Origin: Fundicoccus culcitae
GTDB lineage: Bacteria > Bacillota > Bacilli > Lactobacillales > Aerococcaceae
Assembly: GCF_024661895.1 (NCBI RefSeq)
Contig: NZ_CP102453.1
Coordinates: 1,612,001-1,676,000, forward strand
Length of the DNA stretch: 64,000 nt
Direction: 5' to 3'
Shown: positions 9,175-18,119 of the stretch, one piece after another
How positions within the stretch are numbered: position 1 is the first letter of the stretch
Layout of the letters: each line of letters starts with the position of its first letter
Made by a program: the position numbers and the translations under genes
Notes under the pieces: model-generated
Told to the model about the DNA's origin: nothing
The model's database searches: none
Seen by the model: the letters and a program-made list of their open reading frames with translations, nothing else

Positions 9175-9918
9175 ATGAATAGTAAACTTTTAAGTGACCA
9201 CGGCTTATTAAATTATATAGCTGGTGCTGACTATAATTTCCGTTATACCTTAATTGGTGATCAAATTAAACCGGAAATCGAACGTGCCGTTACGCAATTA
9301 AAAGCACCCGTAAAAGAAATTTATACCGTTGCGCAGACTCACAGTGCTAATGTGGCATATGCGAATGGCGAAAATGGCGAACCTTTTGTTATTGGCAAAA
9401 CATTTGCTGATGCAGATGGCTTAATTACCGACAAAGCCGGTGTTGCCCTCTTAATTAAATATGCCGATTGTACACCGGTAGTTATATTTGACCCCGTTCG
9501 AAAAGTTCAAGCGATTGTGCATGCTGGTTGGCGTGGCACGGTTCAACGCATTAGTCAATTAGCCATTGAACAAATGATACATGATTTTGACTGCACTTTA
9601 GAAAATCTCTATGTGTATGTTGGTCCAACGATTGATCAAGACCACTATGAAGTCGGCCTTGACGTTTATGAAGCGTTTAGCACATTCCCTAACCGCGATC
9701 AATTATTTTATCCCAAAGGCAATAAATATCATTTGAGTATGCAAAAAGCCAATCATCAGCTTATTTTGGAAGCAGGCATTGATCCAAGCCATATTGAAGT
9801 CGAGGCGGCTTCAACTTTTACGGATGCCCGGTTTCATTCCGCGCGACAATCAGGGGCTAACTATCACTTAAACGGCTTAGTCACCATGATTCCTTCCGCC
9901 GAGGTGAACCATGGTTAA
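9175..9918 (+). CDS. pgeF: Laccase-domain protein, peptidoglycan editing factor PgeF family (YfiH/YlmD)
   Basis: A 247-residue protein of the YfiH/YlmD family. Members have been described as acting on purine nucleosides and, in Escherichia coli, as preventing mis-incorporation of L-Ser into peptidoglycan. Diagnostic motifs are QTHSANV (about 60), the ADC in IKYADCTPVV, and HAGWRGT (about 120), which together form the metal-binding pocket. The stop overlaps the next gene by eight bases, indicating translational coupling. In many Firmicutes this family sits near cell division genes, which is not the case here. Confidence 0.85.
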   Translation: MNSKLLSDHGLLNYIAGADYNFRYTLIGDQIKPEIERAVTQLKAPVKEIYTVAQTHSANVAYANGENGEPFVIGKTFADADGLITDKAGVALLIKYADCTPVVIFDPVRKVQAIVHAGWRGTVQRISQLAIEQMIHDFDCTLENLYVYVGPTIDQDHYEVGLDVYEAFSTFPNRDQLFYPKGNKYHLSMQKANHQLILEAGIDPSHIEVEAASTFTDARFHSARQSGANYHLNGLVTMIPSAEVNHG

Positions 9919-11179
9919 ACCTTTCTATGATGTAATTGTCGTCGGTGCCGGTAGCAGTGGCTTAATGGCCGCCATTCAAGCCGCCCAACAAGGCGTCAGC
10001 GTCTTACTTATTGAGAAAAACAAACGTCCTGGACGCAAATTATTGTTATCCGGTGGCGGCCGGTGTAATGTCACCAATCGCACGACCCGTGATGAACTCA
10101 TTAAACACATCCCCGGTAATGGAAAATTCCTCTACAGTGCCTTAAACCAGTTTAACCAAGAAGACATCATTGACTTCTTTGAAAGCCAAGGTGTAGCCCT
10201 CAAAGAAGAGGATCACGGTCGCATGTTTCCAGTGACGGATTCCGCTCGCACCATTCTAGACACTCTGCTCGACAATTGTCGCGACTTAAGCGTGGATTTA
10301 TTAACCGAAGCAACCGTTGAAACAGTGATATTTAGTGAAGATAAAAGCAAAATCGCAGGCGTGCAGCTAACAACTAAGGAAATTATTGAGGCTAAATCGG
10401 TAGTACTGGCAGTTGGTGGGCGGGCTTACCCACGGACAGGCGCGACCGGCGATGGCTACGCTTGGGCGAAAAAGGCGGGTCACACCATTGCGCGCTTATA
10501 TCCGACGGAAGCGCCCTTGCTGTCGGACGACGAAATGATTGTGACGCAGGCCTTGAAAGGTGTTTCCTTGCGCGATGTCAACGTGACGGTGTGGGATGCG
10601 GAGGGCAAAGCGATTGTGTCGCATCTTATGGACATGATTTTCACCCATTTCGGCTATTCTGGCCCCGCGATTTTACGTTGTTCAGGCCACGTTAATCAAT
10701 ATCTCTTTGAAAGTGGCGCCGACCGTTGCCATTTGTCGATTGATTTACAACCGTCCCTAACGACCGATGCCCTCGAAGCCATCGCCGAATCCCAACGCGA
10801 CAAACAAATCCTAACCATTTTAAAACAATGGATGCCCGAACGCATGGCCGAGGTCATCCTCTCTCAACTAAATATCACTGCCACAACCCCTTTCAAACAA
10901 TTAGAGCACGAATGGCGTGCTGCCTTGTGGTCGCGTATTAAAGGCTTTGCTATTACCTCGATAGGTTCACAACCGATTGAAAAAGGCTTTGTTACCGGTG
11001 GTGGTGTGAATACTAAGGAAATCGAACCCAGCAGTATGGAATCCAAGTTGATGCCAGGTCTGTTCTTTTGTGGTGAGTTGATGGACATTAATGGCTATAC
11101 CGGTGGCTACAACATTACTGCCGCTTTTGTAACCGGAACAATCGCCGGCCGACACGCCGCCTGGGCTTCGATGGGGTAG
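9911..11179 (+). CDS. HI0933-family FAD-dependent oxidoreductase (YhiN/BaiN-like)
   Basis: A 422-residue flavoprotein. The N-terminal dinucleotide fold is GAGSSGLMAAIQAAQ (residues about 12-26). It is followed by PGRKLLLSGGGRCNVTN, the signature of the HI0933/YhiN family, and a C-terminal GGGVN...GLFFCGELMDINGYTGGYN block. Most members have unknown substrates. BaiN in Clostridium is a bile-acid reductase, but that role should not be carried over. It overlaps the pgeF-like gene by eight bases. It ends in a repeat-filled convergent gap with no clear terminator of its own. Confidence 0.85.
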   Translation: MVKPFYDVIVVGAGSSGLMAAIQAAQQGVSVLLIEKNKRPGRKLLLSGGGRCNVTNRTTRDELIKHIPGNGKFLYSALNQFNQEDIIDFFESQGVALKEEDHGRMFPVTDSARTILDTLLDNCRDLSVDLLTEATVETVIFSEDKSKIAGVQLTTKEIIEAKSVVLAVGGRAYPRTGATGDGYAWAKKAGHTIARLYPTEAPLLSDDEMIVTQALKGVSLRDVNVTVWDAEGKAIVSHLMDMIFTHFGYSGPAILRCSGHVNQYLFESGADRCHLSIDLQPSLTTDALEAIAESQRDKQILTILKQWMPERMAEVILSQLNITATTPFKQLEHEWRAALWSRIKGFAITSIGSQPIEKGFVTGGGVNTKEIEPSSMESKLMPGLFFCGELMDINGYTGGYNITAAFVTGTIAGRHAAWASMG

Positions 11180-11212
11180 TAGGGGGGGTGGGTTGGTGGG
11201 GGTTTTGGTGGG

Positions 11213-11260
11213 TTAGAAGGAAGTTGGTTTGGTGGGTTAGAAGGAAGTTGGTTTGGTGGG
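11213..11260 (+). repeat. Two 24-bp direct repeats
   Basis: Unit begins TTAGAAGGAAGTTGG at 11213 and 11237. The surrounding 11184-11266 is strongly G/T biased with GGTGGG runs. Confidence 0.8.
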
Positions 11261-11309
11261 GCTGAGGTGTGATTGCGAGTGGGTTTGGGCAAGCTTGGCT
11301 TGAATTTAC

Positions 11310-11382
11310 TGGCGAAGGATGACTACTCCCTCGCCACCTAATCAATTTGCTGGCGATGCATCGCCACTCCCTCGCCATCTAT
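11310..11382. repeat. Two 41-bp-register inverted units (TGGCGA family)
   Basis: Units at 11310 and 11351, each about 27 bp with ends TGGCGA... and ...TCGCCA. Confidence 0.7.
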
Positions 11383-11445
11383 TCAATTGCTAGCTCTCTA
11401 CCCGCTAAAAGCAAATGAATTTGATATTTTACCATCCACCTATCA

Positions 11446-11565
11446 AGTCGCTCTCTGGCTGTTGGGACTTACCATCCGCCTCTCATCTCGCTCTCTGGCG
11501 GTTGGGACTTGCCATCCGCCTCTCATCTCGCTCTCTGGCGGTTGGGACTTGCCATCCGCCTCTCA
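11446..11565. repeat. Three 40-bp tandem repeats (GGCGG family)
   Basis: CTCTCTGGC recurs at 11451, 11491 and 11531. Each unit contains GGCGG (GGCTG in the first) and CCGCC as inverted ends around about 14 bp. Confidence 0.85.
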
Positions 11566-11593
11566 AGGTAAGCGAGAAGTGACGGACCGACCT

Positions 11594-11945
11594 ATTGTCA
11601 CTCAGATTTTCTCCCATGATAATAAGACGTCCCATTGTCACTCAGATTTTCTCCCATGACAATAAGCCGTCACATTGTCACTCAGTTTTTTCCTCATGAC
11701 AATAAGACGTCCCATTGTCACTCAGATTTTCTCCCATGACAATAAGCCGTCACATTGTCACTCAGATTTTCTCCCATGACAATAAAGCGCCCTATTGTCA
11801 CTCAGATTTTCCCTCATGACAATAAAGCGCCCCATTGTCACTCAGATTTTCCCTCATGACAATAAGCCGTCCTATTGTCACTCAGATTTTCTCCCATGAC
11901 AATAAAGCGCCCCATTGTCACTCAGATTTTTCCTCATGACAATAA
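11594..11945. repeat. Nine 40-bp tandem repeats with internal inverted ends
   Basis: ATTGTCA begins exactly every 40 bp from 11594 to 11914. Each unit is ATTGTCA, 16 bp, TGACAAT (30 bp), then a 10-bp spacer such as AAGCCGTCAC or AAAGCGCCCC. Spacers vary more than the units. Confidence 0.95.
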
Positions 11946-12014
11946 AACACGTTAACTAAAGATAGCACGACAAATGGAGGAAGAGAGTTCCTCCACTCAG
12001 GATAATTTTAATTG

Positions 12015-12127
12015 CTGGCTAGAAGGTATGTAAGCTTCGCCACCTAATTTAATTGCTGGCTAGGAGGTATGTAAGCTTCGCCACCTAATTAATTTGCTGG
12101 CGAGAAGATATAAGGCCTTCGCCACCC
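12015..12127. repeat. Three 41-bp-register inverted units (TGGCKAG family)
   Basis: GGCTAGAAGG, GGCTAGGAGG and GGCGAGAAG recur at 41-bp steps, each closed by TTCGCCA after about 20 bp. The next stretch, 12130-12360, is AC-rich with no ORF, repeat or signal I can support. Confidence 0.75.
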
Positions 12128-12368
12128 AATTGAGAATACGTTGTCTAACATGACATTGTATCCGAAATCAACCTGTTCCTTCACTTCCCACTTAACTTAC
12201 AAAACAGAATACCAGCCTTTCGCCAAATCGTAACCATTTCCACCCACGCTAATCATTCCCCCCTGAAAACGCAGGGCACACCTTCCATCCATGCTATTCA
12301 TTCACCCCCCTAAAATGCAGCGCAGTGCCCACCTTCCATCACCCTAGCACCCCATCCCCAACGCAAAT

Positions 12369-12406
12369 AAAGCGACGCATGATGAACCTACATCAGGCGT
12401 CGCTTT
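12369..12406 (-). terminator. Terminator after the first phn operon
   Basis: Stem AAAGCGACGC(AT)GATG / CATC(A)GGCGTCGCTTT. The T-run is interrupted on both strands. Confidence 0.7.
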
Positions 12407-12411
12407 GTTTA

Positions 12412-12425
12412 TGCGATATTTATTT
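12412..12425 (-). repeat. 16-bp dispersed word, partial copy after a stop codon
   Basis: Reverse complement AAATAAATATCGCA, directly after the TAA of the phnE gene. Confidence 0.6.
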
Positions 12426-13234
12426 TAACCGGTCGCTAGACGGGTGCGGATTTTGCCTGAGAGGTATTCGACGACTAGAATCAGGGTGATTAAGCCAATC
12501 AGGATGGCACCGACTTGGTTCCAGCGGTAGGAGCTCATGGCGAAAATCAGAGGCGCACCAATCCCACCGGCACCTACGATACCCAGTGTAGAGGCATCGC
12601 GCAGGTTCATATCGAAACGGAAAATCAAGGTGGACAAGAGGCTCGCGCTCAATTGTGGAATGATTCCGTAACGGATTTTTTGGAAAGTGTTTAAACCAGC
12701 GGCATCCAAAGCTTCGAGAATGGATGTGTCAATATCATCGATGGTTTCACTAAACAATTTAGTCAGCATTCCAATGGAAGTAACCGACAAAGTCATCAAA
12801 CCAGCAAATGCACCGGGACCTGTTACACGGATAAACATTAAACCGTAAACGAAACTTGGAATGGTGCGGATGATAATGACAAACAAGCGCACAATCACGA
12901 CAACCGGGACTGGCATTATTTTACTTGAGGCTAGAAAGGCGATAGGGAATGAGAACACCGCCCCTGTTAAGGTCCCTAGAAAAGCGATGGCCATGGTTTC
13001 TAACAACAAATAAGGGACAGATTGTTTGGTAAAATTGAACAAAAGGTCTGTGTCCGGCGACAAAATACCTTTAAAGATATTGACCGCGACGCTTAAGCCC
13101 ATCTTTGTCATGTTGACTTCATTAACGGTACTACCAGACCAGATAATTAAAATCAAAACCAGGATGCCCCAGAACCATTGTTGATAACGGCTGCGATTTT
13201 GGTTTTCATAGATTTCATTTATTTTATTAACCAT
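12425..13234 (-). CDS. phnE: Phosphonate-type ABC transporter permease (first operon, distal)
   Basis: A 269-residue inner-membrane permease of the PhnE family. It has about six hydrophobic segments and the coupling-loop region EALDAAGLNTFQKIRYGIIPQL, which carries the family EAA-type motif that contacts the ATPase. GIVGAGGIGAPL near the C-terminus is typical of PhnE. It follows the other permease by 12 bp with its own GGAGG site. The stop falls next to a dispersed 16-bp word. Substrate may be phosphonate, phosphite or phosphate ester, and sequence alone does not tell. Confidence 0.88.
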   Translation of the reverse strand: MVNKINEIYENQNRSRYQQWFWGILVLILIIWSGSTVNEVNMTKMGLSVAVNIFKGILSPDTDLLFNFTKQSVPYLLLETMAIAFLGTLTGAVFSFPIAFLASSKIMPVPVVVIVRLFVIIIRTIPSFVYGLMFIRVTGPGAFAGLMTLSVTSIGMLTKLFSETIDDIDTSILEALDAAGLNTFQKIRYGIIPQLSASLLSTLIFRFDMNLRDASTLGIVGAGGIGAPLIFAMSSYRWNQVGAILIGLITLILVVEYLSGKIRTRLATG

Positions 13235-13246
13235 TTATTCAGCCTC

Positions 13247-14074
13247 CTAAGTTAATTTCTGTCTGAAGTATGAGCTGAGCGCTTCGATGACCGTAACCGT
13301 CACAAATAAGCAAATTAATATCATACCGACATTCGCATACTCACGCCAAGCGATATTTTCATTCAAGATAATCCCGATACCACCGGCACCGACATACCCT
13401 AAAATAGCGGCATGACGCACATTACCTTCAAAGGTATATAAAGAAATAGATAAGTATGAGGGTAAAATCTGCGGTTTGATGGCAGCCCAGAAACTTTGAA
13501 TACGGTTGGCACCCATGGCCTCCATGGCTTCATAAGGTAACATGTCAGCTGTTTCAATCATTTCATAGAGTTGCTTACCGACAAAGGAAAAGGTGAAAAT
13601 CGCGATGGCCAACGTTCCTGCAAAAGTACCTAAGCCAAAAATATAGGTTAATATCAAAGCGGTCACTAAGGTTGGGATGGTCCGAATTAAACTCAACAAC
13701 AATTTTAAAATCCCTGAAACCCAAGAATTCCGCACCAAATTCGTAGACGCCAACATAGCATAAGGCACTGCCAACAACGCCCCTATAATCGTTCCAAGAA
13801 CGGACATTTTAATGGTATCGATCAAAGGCGTAATAACTTGTCCAATGAAGTCCCAGTTGGGTGGAATCATCGCTTTTAAGATAACGAAAAACTGCCCGCC
13901 ACGACGCACTAATACGGATAAACTAAAACCGGTTAATTCTACCGAATAATAAATGGCAATAATAATAAGTACTAACACAATAAGTGTCCACGTCCGTGGT
14001 TTTTCGACTGTTTTTCCGTTTGATAAGGTAATCGTCTTAGTGGGTAACAGATATTTTCTGGGTTTGTTTGCCAT
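13247..14074 (-). CDS. phnE: Phosphonate-type ABC transporter permease (first operon, proximal)
   Basis: A 275-residue PhnE-family permease, paralogous to the next gene. The N-terminus has a basic cytoplasmic stretch (about 1-30) before the first membrane helix. The EAMEAMGANRIQSFWAAIKPQILP loop is the ATPase-coupling motif, and GYVGAGGIGIIL closes the domain. The start codon shares one base with the phnC stop (TAATG), indicating coupled translation. Two permeases per operon suggest a heterodimeric channel, as in other PhnCDE systems with two PhnE subunits. Confidence 0.88.
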   Translation of the reverse strand: MANKPRKYLLPTKTITLSNGKTVEKPRTWTLIVLVLIIIAIYYSVELTGFSLSVLVRRGGQFFVILKAMIPPNWDFIGQVITPLIDTIKMSVLGTIIGALLAVPYAMLASTNLVRNSWVSGILKLLLSLIRTIPTLVTALILTYIFGLGTFAGTLAIAIFTFSFVGKQLYEMIETADMLPYEAMEAMGANRIQSFWAAIKPQILPSYLSISLYTFEGNVRHAAILGYVGAGGIGIILNENIAWREYANVGMILICLFVTVTVIEALSSYFRQKLT

Positions 14075-14835
14075 TAGGACACCCCTTCCATCGCTTCCGT
14101 TTTCCCTTTATAAATATAATTGAGTGTTTCTTGGTCGACTTTGTCCGAAGGCCCATCAAAAACAATCTCACCATCGCGAATCCCAATAATACGATCACAA
14201 AACTCAAGCGCCAACTCAACGTGGTGGATATTTATTAAAACAGAAATATTATTGTCGCGGTTAATCCGTTTGAAGTCGTTCATCACGACATTCGCCGTCA
14301 CAGGATCAAGTGAAGCGACCGGTTCGTCGGCCAAAATAATTTTAGGGGATTGCGCCAAAGTCCGCGCCAGCGCCACCCGTTGTTGTTGACCCCCAGAAAG
14401 TTGGTCGACCCGCGTATAAGCTTTATCCAAAATCCCAACACGGTCTAATTGCTCTAAAGCAAAGATTTCCTCTTCTTTAGTAAAGTAACCAATGAGATTG
14501 CGCCAAGCAGGTAAATCCGGGACTAAAGCATTTAACACATTGGTGATTACTTTGGCCCGATTGACTAAGTTGAAGGATTGGAAAATCATCCCGATATCAC
14601 GGCGGAAACGACGTAATTCCTTCCCTTTCAGTTGACTCACATCGATGTCATTGACCGTCAGCGAACCGTCTGTAATAGGATGCATTTTGTTGATGGTGCG
14701 GATCAACGTCGATTTCCCCGCTCCCGAAAGCCCAATAATTGCCACGAACTCTCCTTGATTAATCGTCAAATCAATATTCTTCAGTGCGGTCACCCCATTG
14801 GGATAAACCTTCGAAACGTTTTTGAATTCAATCAT
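14074..14835 (-). CDS. phnC: Phosphonate-type ABC transporter ATPase (first operon)
   Basis: A 253-residue ATP-binding subunit. Walker A is GLSGAGKST (about 35-43), the Q-loop lies in GMIFQSFNLVNR, the signature is LSGGQQQR, and Walker B is ILADEPVASLD followed by the switch histidine in INIHHVELAL. The phrase MIFQ.FNL and the overall length match PhnC. It is separated from the upstream binding-protein gene by 112 bp holding a moderate hairpin, which could reduce its expression relative to phnD. Confidence 0.93.
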   Translation of the reverse strand: MIEFKNVSKVYPNGVTALKNIDLTINQGEFVAIIGLSGAGKSTLIRTINKMHPITDGSLTVNDIDVSQLKGKELRRFRRDIGMIFQSFNLVNRAKVITNVLNALVPDLPAWRNLIGYFTKEEEIFALEQLDRVGILDKAYTRVDQLSGGQQQRVALARTLAQSPKIILADEPVASLDPVTANVVMNDFKRINRDNNISVLINIHHVELALEFCDRIIGIRDGEIVFDGPSDKVDQETLNYIYKGKTEAMEGVS

Positions 14836-14862
14836 ATACTTTCTCCTTGTTGAAATTCTTTT

Positions 14863-14878
14863 AAATAAATATCACCAC
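14863..14878 (+). repeat. 16-bp dispersed word
   Basis: AAATAAATATCACCAC between phnD and phnC, on the strand opposite to transcription. Confidence 0.65.
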
Positions 14879-14882
14879 AATA

Positions 14883-14918
14883 AAAAAGGGACAGCTAATC
14901 TAATAGTTGCCCCTTAAT
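14883..14918 (-). terminator. Intra-operon attenuating hairpin between phnD and phnC
   Basis: On the minus strand AAGGGGCAACTATTA / TAGCTGTCCCTT forms an imperfect stem followed by six T. It probably stops part of the transcripts after the binding-protein gene. Confidence 0.6.
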
Positions 14919-14947
14919 TATATACGAACTTTTACAATTTAAAAGCC

Positions 14948-15976
14948 TTATTCAGCTTGTTCACGTAAAATTCTTTGTGCTTCACGCTCATTATCGTAAT
15001 CTTCAGAAGTGGCTCTTTGATATCCTTCGTGGCTATAGATAGAAATAACTTCTAAGCCTGCTTCTGTTTCAGAAATATTAATGAAGGCTTGTGCAATAGC
15101 TTCTTTTAATTCATCAGTCATAACTTCTGAATTAAGTGATACTGAAACTGTATCGTTATAAACGTTTGGTGTTACACCAATCACATTTGTTTCTTCCCAA
15201 ATTGAAGCTTCACGTCCCATATCGCCTTCCCAATCTTCAGCGTAATCACGACGTAAGTCAGCGAAACCAACAACGATATCAACTTGTTCAGCCGCTAAAC
15301 GTGCAATTGATGAAGCGTAAGATTCTGCTTGAACAATTGTTGATAAATCAGAAACCATCTTGCCATCATAACGTTGACTTAACCAAATAGATGGGTAGAT
15401 GTAACCTGATGATGAAGAAGATGACATAACTGACCAGTTAGCACTATCTAAGTCTTCCCAAGTTAATTCTTCACCGTTATTTACTTTAGCAGCAAGCTCT
15501 TGACCTTTTTCAGAAGGACCAGCAATAATTAAACCTTTGTAGTAAGTAACTTGTTGGTCACCTGTTTCAGTAGGTAAACCATCATTCCAGTCTGCTGGAT
15601 TTTCAGAGTCTTTTGAAAGCCCTGCACGTGTAGATGTTAATAAAACTTCAACATCTTCATCGAATAATACATAAGTTCCCCCAGGGATTAAACCAACATC
15701 AGCTGTACCAGCGGCCATTGCTTCGCCAACTGCTTCATAGTTTGTACCAACAGTAATTTCAACATTACCAACGTTAAAACCTAATTCCGCTAACTCATCA
15801 ATTAATAATTGTTTTAGTGGCTCAGTGGCAGTAATAATTTCTTCAGGATCACGCGATGGAACGAAAGCTACGGTTAATTGATCAATTTCCGTTGGTTCTT
15901 GCGCAGAAACTGTTGATAAAGCAGTGTTTGAAACTAATAAACTTGTTAAACCTAGTAAAGCTAAAAACTTTTTCAT
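14948..15976 (-). CDS. phnD: Phosphonate-type ABC transporter substrate-binding protein (first operon)
   Basis: A 342-residue PhnD-family solute receptor. A signal peptide is clear (MKKFLALLGLTSLLVSNTAL, cleavage likely after STVSAQ). The mature domain has the family pattern: VGTNYEAVGEAMAAG and DVGLIPGGTYV early, then SSSSSSGYIYPS, the Ser-rich loop that in relatives helps hold the phosphonate group. There is no cysteine at all, so no lipobox, and the protein would be released rather than membrane-anchored unless held otherwise. The start has TTGGAGGAAA upstream and a TATAAT -10 at 16010-16015. Confidence 0.9.
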   Translation of the reverse strand: MKKFLALLGLTSLLVSNTALSTVSAQEPTEIDQLTVAFVPSRDPEEIITATEPLKQLLIDELAELGFNVGNVEITVGTNYEAVGEAMAAGTADVGLIPGGTYVLFDEDVEVLLTSTRAGLSKDSENPADWNDGLPTETGDQQVTYYKGLIIAGPSEKGQELAAKVNNGEELTWEDLDSANWSVMSSSSSSGYIYPSIWLSQRYDGKMVSDLSTIVQAESYASSIARLAAEQVDIVVGFADLRRDYAEDWEGDMGREASIWEETNVIGVTPNVYNDTVSVSLNSEVMTDELKEAIAQAFINISETEAGLEVISIYSHEGYQRATSEDYDNEREAQRILREQAE

Positions 15977-16056
15977 TTGATTTCCTCCAAATATATTATT
16001 TCTAAACCGATTATAACAGATTCATTTTTTATTAAAAAGGCTTACCTTTTCAATTC

Positions 16057-16072
16057 AAATAAATATCACTGC
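16057..16072 (+). repeat. 16-bp dispersed word, perfect copy
   Basis: AAATAAATATCACTGC upstream of phnD. With the inverted copy at 16322-16337 it brackets a 250-bp gap that holds no ORF. Confidence 0.8.
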
Positions 16073-16296
16073 CTCTACTATCCTTGGAAGCGGTTCATCA
16101 ATTGAATTGTTCATGTTTGTTACATTTGCACATAGTGCTAAATTTACACAAATTTTACAATTGAAACAAAGCGGTAACCAATTTTTGTTTGTGAAGTTTT
16201 TATCTAAGTGTAGTAAGTGGGATTGGTATTTCGCTTATACTCTAACTTACAAAAAGCTAGGTGTTAAAACCGTCTTCAAATAGCTAATTAAGGCAT

Positions 16297-16323
16297 AAAA
16301 AAAGCACCGACCGAGGTCGATGC
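16297..16323 (-). terminator. Terminator of the eight-LysM gene
   Basis: GCATCGACC / GGTCGGTGC stem with a two-base loop and seven T on the minus strand. Confidence 0.85.
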
Positions 16324-16337
16324 AGTGGTATTTATTT
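16322..16337 (-). repeat. 16-bp dispersed word beside the LysM stop
   Basis: Reverse complement AAATAAATACCACTGC, three bases after the stop codon. Its GC half forms one side of the terminator stem. Confidence 0.7.
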
Positions 16338-16339
16338 GG

Positions 16340-17881
16340 TTAACGCATACCGGTTGGGTCTGAGACAACCAGGGTGCCGTTGACAACCGTGGTGTTTTCA
16401 GGGAGAAGGTTCCATTCGCGGAGGTCTTCTTGGGTAACGTTGTATTGCTCGGCAATTTGCTCGAGGGTTTCACCTTGCACGGCTTCATGCAGCACAGGAT
16501 CTGGATCAGAAACAAAGAGTCTTTGACCAACCGCTAGGACGCTTGATACTAAATCGTTCCATGTCATGATATTTGCCTCAGAGGTATGATTATCAACAGC
16601 GATGCGGTAAAGGTTATCGCCGGAAACGACAATATGGACGCGCGGTTCTAAGGCTGGGTTTAAGATAACGAGTTCTTGTCCAACCGTTAAAATGTCACTG
16701 TCCAATTCGTTCCAGATGCGTAGATTATGAACCGTTACATTATATTGGTTGGCAATACGCCATAGGTTTTCGCCTTCAGCAACCACATGAATTTGTGTTT
16801 CATCGTCTGTTGTATTTGTTTCTGTATCGTCTTCAGATGTTTGTGAATCTTGTGATTCTTCTGGTGTTGTTGGGGTTTCCACTGTTGTGTCATCCGTTGG
16901 AGGGGTTACAACTTCACCAGAACTTTCGCCGTAATATGCGATTTGATCGCCAATATTTAGGAAGGTTGTACTAAGTCCGTTCCAAGCCATTAATTCTGAA
17001 ACTGTTACACCATACCGATTAGCCAGACTATAAAGCGTATCACCTGCTACAACCGTATGAACGTTATTTGGGCTTGTTGGGTCAGGGGTAACGACGTTTG
17101 AACCTGACAACACTAATTGATCACCCGGATAAATCATATCGCTGGCTAAATTATTCCATGCTCTTAATTGGGCAACTGTCACACCGTAGTTATTCGCGAT
17201 TAAATATAAATATTCACCAGATTGGACAACGTGGACGCCACTTGGTGCGGGAGTTTCATCAACCGTTCCGTCACCTCCGTATAAGACTAATTGGTCGCCA
17301 ACATCGATTAAAGTTGTAGATAAACCGTTCCATGACATTAATTGACTAACGGTCACGCCATAATTAGCCGCAATTCCATAAAGGGTTTGCCCTGCTTGGA
17401 CCGTATGCACACCTGTTGCATCGGTTGGCGTGGTTGGTGTTGGGTTGACAGTTGCACCACTGTATAGAACCAATTGGTCGCCAACATCAATCATTGAACT
17501 GGTTAAGCCATTCCAAGCCATTAATTCGGATACAGTAATCCCATAACGTCCAGCAATATCGTATAATGTTTGACCTGCTTGAACGGTATGTACTCCTGTT
17601 GAATTGGTTGAATCACTACTACCTGTATTGCCAGTTGATGTACCATATAAGGCTAGGACATCGCCAACATCAATCATATCATTTGTTAAACCATTCCAAA
17701 CGCGCAGTTCTTCAACCGTCACACCATATTGATTGGCGATAGAAAGTAAATATTCTCCCGCTTGCACTGTATGGGTTGCTGATTGAGCTGACGCATCAAT
17801 CGGAGCTAAGCCAAGGAAGGCAGATGCTGCAATCGTTAATGCAGATGTTCCGATTAATTTTCTATAAGATTTATTTTTCAT
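16340..17881 (-). CDS. Secreted protein with eight LysM domains
   Basis: About 513 residues made almost entirely of LysM modules after a signal peptide (cleavage near DASAQS). Eight repeats are visible. Each begins like HTVQAGxxLYxIAxxYGVTVxxLxxWNGL, and the last three are more divergent. A Thr/Glu/Asp-rich linker separates modules five and six. LysM binds N-acetylglucosamine in peptidoglycan, so the protein should coat the wall. No catalytic domain or sortase motif is present. The ATG at 17881 follows AGGAG by eight bases. An in-frame GTG nine bases earlier overlaps that site and is unlikely. It may act as a wall scaffold or adhesin. Confidence 0.85.
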   Translation of the reverse strand: MKNKSYRKLIGTSALTIAASAFLGLAPIDASAQSATHTVQAGEYLLSIANQYGVTVEELRVWNGLTNDMIDVGDVLALYGTSTGNTGSSDSTNSTGVHTVQAGQTLYDIAGRYGITVSELMAWNGLTSSMIDVGDQLVLYSGATVNPTPTTPTDATGVHTVQAGQTLYGIAANYGVTVSQLMSWNGLSTTLIDVGDQLVLYGGDGTVDETPAPSGVHVVQSGEYLYLIANNYGVTVAQLRAWNNLASDMIYPGDQLVLSGSNVVTPDPTSPNNVHTVVAGDTLYSLANRYGVTVSELMAWNGLSTTFLNIGDQIAYYGESSGEVVTPPTDDTTVETPTTPEESQDSQTSEDDTETNTTDDETQIHVVAEGENLWRIANQYNVTVHNLRIWNELDSDILTVGQELVILNPALEPRVHIVVSGDNLYRIAVDNHTSEANIMTWNDLVSSVLAVGQRLFVSDPDPVLHEAVQGETLEQIAEQYNVTQEDLREWNLLPENTTVVNGTLVVSDPTGMR

Positions 17882-17944
17882 AGTTGCCACTCCTAATTTC
17901 CATTAGAATTTTATTTTCTGTATGACTATATTGTAGCATTTAAC

Positions 17945-17973
17945 CTTATAGCACTCCATGATTAACCATTCAA
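17945..17973 (-). promoter_or_regulatory. Promoter of the eight-LysM gene
   Basis: TTGAAT, 17-bp spacer, TATAAG on the minus strand. Confidence 0.6.
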
Positions 17974-18071
17974 AAACTAAAAATAACACGATGTGTATTA
18001 ATATATCTTATTTATATTTATTGAGTAGTTGTGTACTAATTAGTTAATTGCTAACTGTTTCCTAAACTAGT

Positions 18072-18104
18072 AAAAAGAGACCAAGAAAGGCTTGATCTCT
18101 AAAA
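18072..18104 (-). terminator. Terminator of the LysM/hydrolase gene
   Basis: AGAGATCAAG / CTTGGTCTCT stem followed by TTTTTA on the minus strand. Confidence 0.8.
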
Positions 18105-18119
18105 CAGCAAAGGTTTATC

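Noticed and set aside
11107-11378. Minus-strand Pro/Thr-rich ORFs after the flavoprotein gene
   Set aside because: Translations of the GGTGGG direct repeats, with no ribosome binding site.
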